Made by a program: the position numbers and the translations under genes. A model generated the notes under the pieces. It saw nothing but the letters and a program-made list of their open reading frames with translations, had not been told where the DNA came from and did no database searches. A DNA stretch of 64,000 nt from Siphonodentalium dalli (lineage: Eukaryota > Mollusca > Scaphopoda > Gadilida > Siphonodentaliidae), in NCBI GenBank assembly GCA_032622095.1, contig CP136067.1:39971549-40035548 (forward strand), written 5' to 3'. Below, piece by piece: positions 1-11,360 of the stretch; the first letter of the stretch is position 1, and every line of letters starts with the position of its first letter.

Positions 1-1222
1 ATGGGTTATTTGGGGCGAGCCACCCACCCATACTATCAAATTGGCCGAAATCCTTACATTTCTCCAAAATAGTCCATACTCCACCCCCTCAGGGTGGCCG
101 TTACCCTCCCCCGGGTGAAGGCTGGGGTGTCTCTGATGGGTATTTGGTCGGGCCACCAACCCATGCGTCAAATTGACCGAAAGAGACCTTTTTGTGAATA
201 AGGAATCAGTTTCAAAAGTCATGTTCGTGTCTAACGTGTCAATCTGATCAGTCCGATCACGCCATGCTCTCAGCCGCCAAATCGACATCCGAACGAGCGA
301 ATTGCAAACAGACATATATAGCAAGAAATCATCCATCACACTGGCACATATTTTGTTAGAATTTATCTCATAAGTACCGACATCGCCTCCCCGAATTCCA
401 CTAAGACTCTCCTGCATCTACATTGAGTGACAAACGCCCGCGCATAAACGCCTGCCCCAATTCAAAATAAACACTCCCATATTCACGAAGAAACAACATC
501 AATATTGGGCGCAAAATATCGGCCGAATAATTAAACCCAAAAAACTAGGTTTTAGTCAAACCTGGGGTAGGGTGGTTTAACTTTGAATTTTTTTCAAAGT
601 ATATTTAAAGGTGTATGTTCGAGGCGAGACGTATGGTACGTATAAATCATATATACCTAAGCTTATACTGATGATTATATAGCCAATTCACCACAAACAA
701 TTAGTAATATTACCATAACTTTATCACGTTAATAAAACCTAGTTTCAACTTAAACTGAGTTTATCACAAAACTTGGTTTAAGTACGCTAAAACCCAGTTC
801 TACTCCCATAAACCTGGTTTAACTACTGTAAAACCAAGTTTAAACCCTACTTAAACCTAGTTTAAACTGGAGTTAAACCTGGTCTAGAATAAAACCTAGT
901 CTAAACCAGAGATGCCGATTCGGACCAGTATGTTTAATAATTTCATGAAATTAGGCAAAGTACGGCCGCGGTGTTCGGACTTGCCACCTATGCTGAGGTT
1001 TTTTGTTTTTGCCAAAGTTTGGCTCGGCCAGTCAAGTCAGAACATTGGTACCTAAGCCTACCTTTTAATGATGTGTTTACATGTACATGGTACTGTCTGA
1101 TAGTAGATCATGAATAAACTGTGAATAAGGATGCGTATTGTTATAGATCATAATACATTTGAGTCAGTCGCCACCAACATAAAATATACATCTAACAGAA
1201 ATGATTTCCTCATCAAGAGACA
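1..1222. other. TRPM intron, no gene; AAACC(T)GG-rich repeat
   Basis: No coding signal or splice-compatible TRPM exon is seen here. From 540 to 910 variants of TTTAAACCTGGTTTAA recur every 20-40 bp. The segment near 535-600 (TAAACC, GGGGTAGGGTGGTTTAA) matches inverted sequence at 43880-43990, so it is the edge of an interspersed repeat. Confidence 0.6.
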
Positions 1223-1232
1223 TTGCATTTAA

Positions 1233-1526
1233 CCCTTTACCCAACAGAACGGCCCTGTGCCAATGCATTCTCTTATATATGCGAGTCGACCATAGGTCGC
1301 CTCGCATATAAGAGAATGCATTGGCTTAACACATTAAAAATTATAAAATTGTTAAAGAATGTAAGAAAAAATGGTAAAAAGTTTTTTGTTTTTTTTACGC
1401 CAATGCATTCTCTTATATATGCGAGGCGACCTATGGTCGACTCGCATATATAAGAGAATGTATTGGCACAGGGCATAACTGTAACTATCACAATGTGGTC
1501 AAGGAGCCGGTTCCAATGATACCCAG
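1233..1526. mobile_element. piggyBac-like MITE, right end missing, carrying two hairpins
   Basis: Starts TTAA|CCCTTTACCCAACAGAA, as in the complete copy at 7875. It carries two copies of the GCATTCTCTTATATATGCGA hairpin in opposite order around a roughly 100-bp T/A-rich spacer. Similarity to the complete copy stops at about 1526 (CCAATGATACC), so the right TIR is lost. It lies in the TRPM intron, 88 bp from the exon donor at 1614. Confidence 0.75.
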
Positions 1527-1613
1527 ATCAGGCGTTCTATGGCTGATCATAGTTGTAGGTGCATATCAGACATTTTGACTACAATTGGTGTGTAAGTTTT
1601 AAACAATCCTTAC

Positions 1614-1800
1614 CGTTAGTTTCATCCATCGTTGTGGCGGATATCGCACGCTCCAGCGCCGCTCTGAATTTTATATCGGCGCCGAATTTCTTCTCAGTAC
1701 CGTCATCAACCAATAGAAGATGGGTGTGGTTAGGGTCGAGCGAGACGAGCCCAGAGGAATCTTTATCGGGTTTGTATTGAGCACACCAGCTATGATGTTG
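1614..1800 (-). CDS. TRPM: TRPM exon with the NHTHLLLVDDGT motif (187 bp)
   Basis: Acceptor is CTATCTTCCAG| (1801), starting in phase 0. Donor is ACTAACG|GTAAGG (1614), ending in phase 1. The 62 codons include YKPDKDSSGLVSLDPNHTHL followed by LLVDDGT and the helix FRAALERAIS, matching the TRPM segment LD-x-N-H-S/T-H-x-x-L-V-D-D/N-G-T that precedes the I-P-x-V-C-V-V-x-E-G-G block. That next block should begin with a codon whose first base is the final G here. I do not find it between 1 and 1613, so it lies outside. A MITE copy ends about 88 bp beyond the donor, inside the following intron. Confidence 0.95.
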
Positions 1801-1854
1801 CTGGAAGATAGCGACAGCCAAATGCAATTATTTCATGTTGTAATGCAACATATC

Positions 1855-2290
1855 CCCGCGTAAAATACGCACATAATCGACCTATAATATGAGATAGGTA
1901 CACAATATTATTAGTTTACGTAAAATGTACAACAACATCGATTGAACAGCGAAGCCTCCTGGTAATGTATATGGTATTGAATGTCAATTCCAACATGGCC
2001 GATGCCGATATTATTATCAATTAAGCAGATAATGGACTCATATCCGTTTTCGTTTTGTGGCGCAGAAACACATGTTAAAGAGCGTACACCTGAAAAGTCG
2101 TGAGTTGGCTAATTTGTGTCATTTTCCGCACATAATCTGCTCAGAATCGCGTCATTATGAGTCGATAATATGACTAAAACGCTCTCATTTCAGCACATTA
2201 TAAACTCAAAATGAGATGATTCTAAGCAGAGTATGTACCTAAAACAAATTATGTTATATGCAGATAATGTGCTAGACTCGTCCCTGGCTC
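1855..2290. repeat. Interspersed repeat with CGCACATAATCGACC and AAAGAGCGTACACC
   Basis: Shares ordered blocks with 10280-10620, 35777-36440 and 24540-24720: CGCACATAATCGA, GAAATAGGTACATAATGTGA, AAAGAGCGTACACCTGAAAA, AGTCGTGAGTTGG and a terminal GATAATGTGC. The 35777 copy shows inverted ends, so this is probably a TIR element family. Confidence 0.7.
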
Positions 2291-2904
2291 AAATGTGAAA
2301 CACCACGGCGCTATCGCTCTGTGACGTGCCCTCCCATAAGAGACCAGTACGGACTATATATATATATCGCCATCTTTATGTAGATGACGTAATTTGCGGA
2401 GAGACAACAGCAACACTGGGATACCCATCAACACACAGTTTACATATTTATAAATATCTATTCATAAATACTAAGTAGGATATCAAAATAATATGTTTTG
2501 ATAATTTATTCCCGCCAGAGAAAGGCATAATCTAGTCAAATTTGGGTCTTTGAAAACAACACACAAATCACTTCAGCTAATCAGCTTGCACTGTTCTATT
2601 TTAGTCCCGGTCAGAATTCTGACCGGAGATCCAAAATGGCGATGCATTTTCTTGAGTATACATTGTGTATGCCATAATGACGACAACAAGTCATAAGTTA
2701 ACCGAATAGAAAGAAGCACAATAACGTAAGATTGCAGTTAAACAACAGGCACAGATAAATAGTTTATTGTATAAATAAAATTATAAGCATGGTCAACTAT
2801 TTTAGAGAATTACTACGACCAGGCCGAAATATGTTACAAAGTTGGGATAGCAGAAAATAAAAGTGGATTACGGTGGTCATCAGAAGCGCACGAGGGTTAT
2901 GTAA
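2291..2904. other. TRPM intron, nothing recognised
   Basis: AT-rich sequence with only short spurious open frames. A short (TA)6 run is seen near 2358. No splice-compatible exon, RNA gene or complete element was recognised. Confidence 0.5.
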
Positions 2905-3300
2905 TAGACATTATTATGTCAGCTCTTGCGATTAGCCAATCAGCGTCGATAAATAGTGACGTATATGGACCATATTAGGTCAGGGACCTCATATGAAATC
3001 AATATTAGGTGTTTATCCACCATCTTGTTTTCTGAAACTCTGTCGCATCGGGAATACTTTTCGTGTATTTTGGCGCTAAGAAAGGGGATATCTGTCGGAG
3101 ATAATTTTCTGCGAAGATAAAGACATAGTACCATGTACCAAAACCTGTATGCGACATATTTGATGAATTTTAAAGACTCATAAATTAACTGTCAAACTCA
3201 ACAGGTTGTCCTACTTCTGGTAATTAGCAATTGACTCAATGCGTTGACGTTTAACGCCCATGGCGCGTCACTGTGACGTTACATAAGTTAATGGCGACAA
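2905..3300. repeat. Interspersed repeat, inverted copy at 34586-34995
   Basis: Runs from ATTAGCCAATCAGCGTC through a conserved GATATCTGTCGGA block to CCATGGCGCGTCACTGTGAC. The reverse complement is found at 34586-34995 with the same order and about 10 percent visible difference. No coding capacity. Confidence 0.75.
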
Positions 3301-3321
3301 ATCACAGCGACGATTAATTAA

Positions 3322-3825
3322 AGATACGGGCAGCGTTGCCAGTGGGTATACTGTTTAAATATTCACCTCCGTCAAAAACCGACATAAACAGAAAGAATAG
3401 TAAAATATAGACATACCTTGTTTTTATACCAATCAAAAATATGGCATAAACAGTATGTTATTGTCAAATGTTTTTCCTTTGTTATGTAAACAAAAGCAGA
3501 AAAACGTTACATTACCTGACTTTTGTTTAGATCCGGATATGGTAAACATAAAGAGCGTTATTTTTTACTGTTTTCCTGATATGGAAATAATAAAGAGCGT
3601 TTATATCATTTGTGTGTGATTAACCAATATAATTGCGCTGCGTTATGCAAACGGAAGCAAAACTTCTGTAACACGAGCAGGTTCTTGTTTACGTACAACA
3701 TCGTACATCTTGACGACAATATACTATTTACGCGCTGGGCAAAACTATATATATTTTAATATTCCTTCTGTTGATGGCGATTTGAACAAATATAAATATT
3801 TCTGCAAAGAACGCCGCCTGTGCCT
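3322..3825. mobile_element. piggyBac-like MITE of the CGGGCGGC family, about 504 bp
   Basis: Left end TTAA|AGATACGGGCAGCGTT; right end AACGCCGCCTGTGCCT|TCAA, where the TTAA has one change. Inside are GTAAACAAAAGC blocks and two AATAAAGAGCGTT motifs. Near-full relatives are at 21176-21678 (inverted) and 37148-37639, with shorter or divergent ones at 14982, 43239 and 57465. No transposase is present. Confidence 0.8.
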
Positions 3826-3830
3826 TCAAA

Positions 3831-4000
3831 GGTATATGCTGGATTTTGTCCACTGATATAATAAATACGTTACAGGACGCTTAGTGGTCGGATATGGTGT
3901 CATGTGAGGCTCAGCGAGATCAATAAAGAGCCTAATATTGATCACACTTCGCCTCGCATGACACCATATCTGACAAATAAGCTCCCATAACTTATAGTAT
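3831..4000. repeat. Palindromic repeat around GTGGTCGGATATGGTGTCATG
   Basis: ACTGATATAATAAATACGTT, then a GTGGTCGGATATGG arm and its complement CCATATCTGAC, surrounding AGAGCCTAATATTGATCACA. An inverted relative is at 33905-34060. Foldback or MITE-type element. Confidence 0.65.
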
Positions 4001-6025
4001 GGGTCTATTATTTTGAGGCGGTTTCGATGAGTCCTGCGGAATCTTATTGCTGGATGACGTCTCGAATCTCTACTCTATAGCTACGCCGATAGAGATCATA
4101 GTCCGCGAGTACAAAACCTGGCAACTTTTTGTTGTTCTGGCCCCTTCTGACAGGGAAACGTTTAAAAACAAGACAGGAAATATATTTCTTTGCTAAGGAT
4201 CAGACGCAAGTTTCACCAAAATTTCCCGGCACAACGTGCGTCTGACCCTAAGGATTATTGGATTATTATATGCCTTGATTTAAACTCATTTTATTTCATA
4301 GCAAGGTTTACAGATATTGGGAGATTGGAGGACAAGTTCTTAAAACTCGGCTCCCCATAAGCAGAATGTATATAACAACGTTTGACAACACGAGTAATGC
4401 AATACACTAAACTTGGTATGACGGGGATGTATATATACTATGAACTATAAGGTGAACATAGCATATATATGGTGTTGATAGTACATGTGTTTGTTTTGGA
4501 ATATATTGGGGTGTGTGTGCATGTTAGTGATGATGGCGAGATGAAGGGATGCTAGTGTAGGTTAAGGGGGTTCCCTATGTTCGTGTTTGCCTACATTGGG
4601 ACTTGACTTAAAACATATTGTATTTGCATAATATACAAAAGGGATTGGGGCACAAGTTTTTGCAACTTTTGCAGCCCCTCTCCCGACACAATATTACAAC
4701 ACACATGAAATCAAGATGACGATAGAAACGCATTTACATGGTGATAAGTTTTGAGGTACGTAATATGTAGTGCCTTCCAGAGATTATCAGGCTGGATCGA
4801 GGTTGGCTCTTGGCTGAGGAAATTAAAAAAAATGTCACTAAATAATGGATGTTTGGTACGATTGGCGCGAGTGCTAATATAATTAGATATTATTAGTATT
4901 TGTATTTTGGAGGTAAAAAGCAATCAAGACACACTTGTATTCGATTGTGGTTACTGTGCTGTTCTGGAAGGCAATACAGATAACTTTGGGATTGTGGGAT
5001 ATAACACGTATGTATTCCTGGCTAGATATATGTGTGAACTTTAATTGGCAACCAGGAGTATATAAAATAAATTTATAAATTTGATATGTATAATCAATAT
5101 CGGGTTTCTAGTGCAGTGCAGACTACGAACAAAGATGATTTATTGATTGCATGACGAGAATCTTCAAGACTTATGAAGACGATATTATCGTTGTCATTTA
5201 GCGCGATGTCACTAAATGGAAGGGCTTTGTGAGAAGCAATTTGAAACGAGCTCATTGTTCAGTTTCGTTTCGTTGAGTATAATGGGCAGTGTATCAAGTG
5301 TTCGGTATCTTCCTTGTCTCAAGATCGATCATTAGCAATGAAGTTTCTTACTTTATCGTGATTTAAATCGCTACAACCGTTTCTCAATCGAGAGTGCAAA
5401 ATGTTAGTTTGTCGACCACCTATGAGAATATTAGCCGGGGTTTTACATTGTGGAAGAACGGATGACTTAAAAGCGTCATACGTGTTTAGTTTGATACTGT
5501 TTGCCAAGGTATTCCAAGGTATTATATACTTGCTTATAAAATAGCAGAACATTACAGAAACGTAAATCGTCGTATGTATCTCGTAGGAGCTACAGTCAAA
5601 TCGCGTTTTGTTATTTCATTGTAGCCATTGTTATATCACTGTTGCTTGCTGAATTACGTATACTTGAAAGTGGTTTGCTACCTATCAGCTGATAGGTGTC
5701 ATAAATGTGTATTAAATTGATACACCAATCAAGTGTTGCATGTTCCAAATCCGCACAGTGCTGCATCTAACACTTTCCAATTGTAACACATTCGCAGAGT
5801 TCTGAAATCGGAATACCACCCTTTAAGTGTAGTATTGACACTACGATGACAAGGGACACTTGAAATTGCACTATACATGCAAATTAGTATATGACGTATC
5901 TATGGCACGCCATTTGATTGGTGCCTCGTTTTAGAATTATATATGCGAAGTAAAACTATTGTCCGCCATTGTTTAAAGTATTGATCAGTTGTATACATGT
6001 TAACAAGGCCTAAAATTTTATAATT
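4001..6025. other. TRPM intron, nothing recognised except a short hairpin
   Basis: No exon or element recognised. GGATCAGACGCA at 4198 pairs with TGCGTCTGACCC at 4239, forming a short stem. The remaining open frames are short and without recognisable motifs. Confidence 0.5.
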
Positions 6026-6256
6026 TCACCCATACAGAGCCCCAGACAAACATGAGCAGACGACACTCTTATATATGCTTCTATATATGTGTGGGGCTCC
6101 CTGCAGGGTAATGGATTTTTTTTTATTTTATGTCCTAAAAATTGTAAGAAACATTTATTTAAAAAACATGATAAAAATTGTTAGGCCAATGCATTCTCTT
6201 ATATATGCGAGGCGACCTATGGTCGTTTCGCATATATAAGAGAATGCATTGGCACA
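6026..6256. mobile_element. Partial copy of the GTGACCCGCC hairpin element
   Basis: Matches the right two thirds of the complete element at 59539-59995 (reverse orientation): CACCCATACAGAGCCCCAGA, GGGGCTCCCTGCAGGGTAAT, AATTGTAAGAAACATTTATT, then the GCCAATGCATTCTCTTATAT hairpin and GGCACAGGGT. Left hairpin and both TIRs are missing. Confidence 0.7.
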
Positions 6257-6392
6257 GGGTATGTTTTTGTTTTTACATCTTCCACATGCTTGTACTACAT
6301 GAGTCCTGGCTCTTGCTCAGTGTGGTATCTCCAATATTGATCAATTTGCATCTTGTTTTATCATTTGCCGTTTAACTTCGGACCAATGAGTA

Positions 6393-6795
6393 ATGACTGA
6401 CGTGACACTGACAGTCCACAATCCACAGTTGCAGATGATAATGCCAGATGCATATTGCTCAATTGATGATCAATTGATCAATATTGATGGTGATTTCACC
6501 CTGATCAAAAGTCATGACACATGTAGGTTATGTAGAAGAGAAAAACATACGTTGCTAACAAGTATTGATATTAACATTGTTTCCAGCAAACTCACGAAAA
6601 CGCCAATAACTGAAGTAGTGAGACCTCTAGTGCAAATAGTCAATTAGTCATTCGCAGAAGGCCGATTCTCAGAAAACATCAAATTAGCGTAAGTTATCCT
6701 AACATGTCAATGGCTACACACAAATTAGTATACCCCCAAACATTTTCTAAAATTCTGGAGAAAGTAATAATCACTAGACTCATTCTGTTTTAACA
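6393..6795 (+). pseudogene. LINE reverse transcriptase remnant (N-terminal fingers)
   Basis: The open frame from 6393 ends with KLTKTPITEVVRPLVQIVN. After a stop the same similarity continues as SFAEGRFSENIKLA, and after a frame change as FSKILEKVIITRL. These are the ordered motifs of Jockey/CR1-type non-LTR reverse transcriptases (S-x-L-K, P-L-x-x-I-x-N-x-S, G-x-F-P-x-x-x-K-x-A, F-S-K-I-L-E-K-V). At least two stops and one shift make it dead. The catalytic part may be the fragment at 8327. Confidence 0.75.
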
Positions 6796-6911
6796 GGAAT
6801 ACAGTCGCTCCGGGCTATGCCGCTCCAGACTATGCCCCTCCGGGCTGTGCATGTCCCGCATAATAAAGAAGACTAACCTTTTGAAATCTTTTATATGCAT
6901 TGTTGTAATAT

Positions 6912-7036
6912 ACAGTAATGCCCTAAATAATCGACTCCTAAGCCAAATCAGAATTGTGGGTAATTTTTCAGGATTTAGTCGGAAATATGGATTGTTGCTA
7001 TTCATCGGAAAGCTATCAGTACTGCCATTACTGTAT
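6912..7036. mobile_element. TA-flanked MITE, CAGTAATG TIR, diverged copy
   Basis: TA|CAGTAATGCCCTAAATAATCGACTCC at the left and GCCATTACTG|TA at the right, with CAGGATTTAGTCGGAAATATGG inside. It is a relative of the clean 148-bp copy at 36117. The TA site suggests a Tc1/mariner-type origin. Confidence 0.7.
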
Positions 7037-7705
7037 ATTGTGTAAATATAACTAAGACATCTACTTCTACATCTATCTCTAAACGACATTTATATGTTTT
7101 ACAAACATTATGGATTTCGGGGCAAACTTTCGACGATCCATCCCATACGTCATCTTCTGAATTTAACTGCAACGAATAGTTGTCCGATAGTACAGAAGAT
7201 ATCGGTTGATATATAATTATGTTCCCAGTTATTGCTATAACGTATTGTACAGATAAACACAGCACATCGAGATATAACTAATAGAATAGATACAATCATA
7301 ATTATCAAGATCATATTCTAAATTGGATGTGACATGTACTACCATCTTATATGTTGGAAGTATCAGACCACGATCGTTCCACCATACCGATGGCATGATA
7401 CACGTCACATGGTAGGTGTATCATATACATCATACCTTATTAGGATGCATGATATCATATACCATACGTTGTAATAACTACTGGCGTCGAGAGATACGAA
7501 GAACCACTCTCTCTCCATCAGCCAATCAGACTAGACCTCTTTTACCGATGCTCCTGCTGTGTTTATCACTATGACTTATACACATATAAAGTTATCAAAA
7601 GCTACGGACAGTTATTGTTATCAATGTTCCCGACACGGCCAATTCAACATCTAAACCCTAGACACCGGGACATAGTGATCGAACATCTAGAGATTCAACA
7701 CCTGC

Positions 7706-7785
7706 ACTAATCATCGACTTTACTAATCATCGACTTTACTAATCATCGACTTTACTAATCATCGACTTTACTAATCATCGACTTT
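7706..7785. repeat. 16-bp tandem repeat, five units
   Basis: ACTAATCATCGACTTT repeated five times with no differences until the last unit. Confidence 0.95.
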
Positions 7786-7874
7786 TCAAAGTCTTTGATT
7801 CAAATTAATATTGAACGTCGTTTTTATAAATTGTCTCACTATGCAATCGCATATATGACAAATGATTGGTTTAA

Positions 7875-8262
7875 CCCTTTACCCAACAGAAGGGCCCTGT
7901 GCCAATGCATTCTCTTATATATGCGAGTCGACCATAGGTCGCCTCGCATATATAAGAGAATGCATTGGCTTAACACATTAAATATTTTAAAATTGTTAAA
8001 GAATGTAAGAAAAAATGGTAAAAAGTGTTAAAGATTTTTTTTAGGCCAATGCATTCTCTTATATATGCGAGGCGACCTATGGTCGACTCGCATATATAAG
8101 AGAATGCATTGGCACAGGGCATAACTGTAACTATCACAATGTGGTCAAGGAACCGGTTCCAATGATATCCATATGTGTATGGTTCTATTGAGACAGACCG
8201 AAGATATTTTAGGCTGTTGAAGCTTTATTTGGCCGGTTTTGGCCGGTTTGTTGGGTAAAGGG
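7875..8262. mobile_element. Complete piggyBac-like MITE carrying two hairpins, 388 bp
   Basis: TTAA (7871-7874) then CCCTTTACCCAACA; the right end is TGTTGGGTAAAGGG followed by TTAA (8263-8266). TTAA duplication plus a CCCT-start TIR is the piggyBac pattern. The body contains two roughly 70-bp palindromes built from GCCAATGCATTCTCTTATAT, TGCGAGTCGACC and complements, arranged so the element itself can also fold. It lies between two fragments of LINE reverse transcriptase. No transposase. Confidence 0.88.
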
Positions 8263-8326
8263 TTAATAGTTATTTACATAAAGACACCAAATGATATATT
8301 TCAAAAAAATGCCTTGTCTGAAACTT

Positions 8327-8400
8327 AACGTGCGAATTGTGGTGTGGCACAAGGGTTGATATTAGGACCTCTGTTTTTCTTTATTATGAGAAAGATATGA
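8327..8400 (+). pseudogene. LINE reverse transcriptase remnant (GVPQGSILGPLLF motif)
   Basis: Reading frame gives CGVAQGLILGPLFFFIM before a stop, a slightly mutated form of the G-V-P-Q-G-S-x-L-G-P-L-L-F motif of non-LTR reverse transcriptases. Orientation matches the fragment at 6393-6795. The excess spacing is partly explained by the MITE at 7875. Sequence after 8400 is too decayed to follow. Confidence 0.7.
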
Positions 8401-9680
8401 AAAATGCCTTAATCATTTCTTCATTCCCATATGACCACTGAATAAGTAAACGTCAATCAGTGGTGTTGTGCTATGTATCCGCCAATACATCTAAATGGAT
8501 ACATTTCCCAAATCATACGAGCAATTCACACAGAGGTAAACCCTTATCAATTGAATCAATAATACAGAAATCACATAGGTTGGCAACAATAGCCCCGAAC
8601 AAAGGAAATGCCATCAACATATATATTGTGTTTGTGCTAACATTGGCAGCATGCATTACTGTATCAATCTCCAACCTACTTACCAACTGTACCTATACAA
8701 GAAGTTTAACGATTGATAATCATTTGAATACTGAATTCCTTCGTATTAGAACAGTTGTTTAACAAATCAATCATTGCTGACATATGAGATCACCCATCCT
8801 AACAACCCATATAATTATGATATACATGTTATGAGCGCACCCATCCTAACAATCCACATATATTATACATGTTATGGACCAATATTATATATCTTCTTTT
8901 CGAAACAAATGCGGCGGATGATAATATCATACAATATTTGCCAGGATTTATGCAAATGTGTCAACGTGGCTTGTTTTTTTTATCAACTTCAGGGGTAACT
9001 TGTCCAAATCGAGTAAATATTCAAGCCACATTTGAAATATAATCGACGTACCATATTACATAAGCTGATCGTATACATGTTATATCGATATGATTGCTAC
9101 CTCAATTTGAACACAAAATATGATTTAAGCCCTAAAGCTATATGGTACTTCATAAAAAGTGAACTACAAAAACACCGCTGGTCAAATGGCCCTGCTAATT
9201 TGCTATGACGCTACTGTGTCCTGTAGAATTGCTATGATGCTTGTAAGGCAAGCAGATGATGTCAAGGAAATGTACCACAATGTTTTCTAATGTGATAATG
9301 TACACCACCTCTGGCTGATCTGAATGAATGGAGGAATAGCCAGTATGTTTATAAAATATTTTAAAACATTTATATTTAAATAATGACCACACTTGTGGTT
9401 GTTGCAACCGGCCAAGATCAAAAAGGCTATTCCTGTCGTTTTTCAAACACCTGAGCAGCTTCGATTAAACTACGTATGTTCATCAATATTCCATACAGAC
9501 ACGAGCTTTATCATAAATTACTCGTGTTAGCCAAAAAACCCACAAAACTCGATACACAAAAATAACGCTATTTTTCTCGTCGCAACATCGGTTTGCCCTA
9601 CTATCATCAGCAATTCAGCTGGACTCATTAACCAATATTTATATATACTGAATTCTCATTGATGAGTAGTTATTCTTCTA
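8401..9680. other. TRPM intron, nothing recognised
   Basis: Open frames here (for example 8460-8762 and 9195-9446) have no recognised motif, and no splice-compatible TRPM exon was found. Confidence 0.5.
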
Positions 9681-9733
9681 GGAAATGTTCAGATAATAAG
9701 ATCAACAAACGAACTTATTATCTGAACATTTCC
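9681..9733. repeat. Perfect 22-bp-arm hairpin
   Basis: GGAAATGTTCAGATAATAAG, a short ACAAACGAA loop and the exact complement. A half copy is found at 11082-11110. It lies about 165 bp beyond the donor of the TRPM exon at 9898. Confidence 0.9.
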
Positions 9734-9897
9734 CTCTAATGCAAATGAATCCTCCTGCACTTATATGGTCTTTTCGCTTGTCTGTCGTCTGCTCAAAGTT
9801 CTTGAACATCCATCCAAATGAGTATATCATTCCAATGTATACTAGTATACTAAAGTAGGATAACCACTCGTGGAAACATTTTACATGTAAATCTTAC

Positions 9898-10061
9898 CTG
9901 CGGATTTCTCAGAGACTCTTTGTTTGATATGCAACCCCAAGTAGCAACACCAATGGCGACAACTTTTCTTCCGCGCTCAGATGTCAACTTGGACCTTTTG
10001 ACTGCTTTTCCGACATGTTTCATGACCCCAGCATGCGTACCACCGGTGATTATCCAACCTC
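9898..10061 (-). CDS. TRPM: TRPM exon with the WIITGGTHAGVMKHVG motif (164 bp)
   Basis: Acceptor is CATTTTACAG| (10062) and donor is CCGCAG|GTAAG (9898). The two leading bases complete the Gly codon from the previous exon, giving GGWIITGGTHAGVMKHVGKA. IGVATWGCISNKESL follows. Both are signature blocks of the TRPM N-terminal fold (annotated in databases as the LSDAT-type, SLOG-like domain). The TWG form is shared with TRPM2. The exon ends in phase 0 after Asn-Pro-Gln and joins the exon at 1800 without a shift. No stop or frame damage is seen. Confidence 0.95.
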
Positions 10062-10279
10062 CTGTAAAATGGTAACATCAAGTTGAAAGGGCCTTACGAA
10101 CTTCGACGCGGGTTTTGTTGAAACTAAATAAATGTTATAGAAGTATGTAAACAACTGTCGTCAAGAACATTTGAAATAAATCCAGTTTGTTCTTATTTGT
10201 GCTATAAATCGCTTTCCAATGACGACATTTCTCGCATATCGAAACCATTGATCTGTAAGCATAACTGTTGTAGAGGCAT

Positions 10280-10620
10280 AGTCCAACACATCGCAAATAC
10301 GCACATAATCGATCTATATAGTGAAATAGGTACATAATGTGATTGTTTTATTCTGAAATAAGCAGTTAATGGAGTCATGTCCAATGTCGTGGGCCATAGT
10401 AAAAACACATCTTAAAGAGCCTACACCTAAAAAGTATTGAGTTGGATTATTTGTGTCATTTCCGCACATACTATGATAAGAATCGCTTCATTGTGAGTCA
10501 ATAAAAGTGACTAAACCACTCTCATTTCCAGCACATTATCGACTCAAAATAAGGCTATTCGCAGCAGATTACCCACCCAAAACAAGTTCTATTATAAGCA
10601 GATAATGTGCGGGATTTTGG
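10280..10620. repeat. Copy of the CGCACATAATCGA repeat
   Basis: CGCACATAATCGATCTATAT, GAAATAGGTACATAATGTGA, TAAAGAGCCTACACC and GATAATGTGC occur in the same order as at 1855-2290. Intronic. Confidence 0.7.
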
Positions 10621-11360
10621 AAGAAAGGGCTGCATAGTCACTCAAAGTCCAATAAGTCCAATATGATGCCAAAGTTTATTCAGAACTCGACATTAGATAG
10701 GTTAAAGCATTCTGAAAGTAATTTTAGACTGAAATATATGATCTTACTGCATGATCACTTGTAAAAGTTTAGTTGACATACATGTACCACTTACAATTTG
10801 CTTACTGGAGAGGTATAAGTAATTAACATGAAAATAAAGTTGATATATTTCTCAATGTTCTGCTTGTGGCGATGTTTTTACAGACCTATATGTTTGCTCA
10901 ATTACCCACTGCCAGTGCACTGGGTCCATTTAACCTTTTATATATTAAATGGATTATCCAGTAGTTGAAGAAAACAATGGAATAGTATATTTTCATCTGG
11001 AGGTGTGTTAACAAAATTTAAACAGACAACATACAGCCGAACGTATATTACAAGTACATAAACTTTCTATTAATTGGTTTGAAATGTTCAGATAATAAGT
11101 TCAACAAACGACCTATTGTTTCCGAAAGGAACTAATCGTCAATATGTATTTATTAAAGAAAGGGTTAATAGAAAATAACGCTATTATTTATTATATTATT
11201 ATGTATTATATTGTTTTATTATATACTTTCCCAATAATTATAAGGTTTTAGCAGTGAGATATAAGTGATATCCCACTAGTGAGTGATATCATCTTGAAAT
11301 TTCTGATGTATTGACATTCATTGGGGGCCATAGGCAAGTAACTAAAGTATATAATAAACA

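Noticed and set aside
1249-1475. Hairpins as microRNA precursors
   Set aside because: The palindromes are multi-copy parts of mobile elements and are too perfect and too variable in context for a conserved miRNA gene; siRNA remains possible.
1-1613. Next TRPM exon (I-P-x-V-C-V-V-x-E-G-G block)
   Set aside because: No minus-strand frame with this motif and a phase-1 acceptor could be found; it must lie left of the window.
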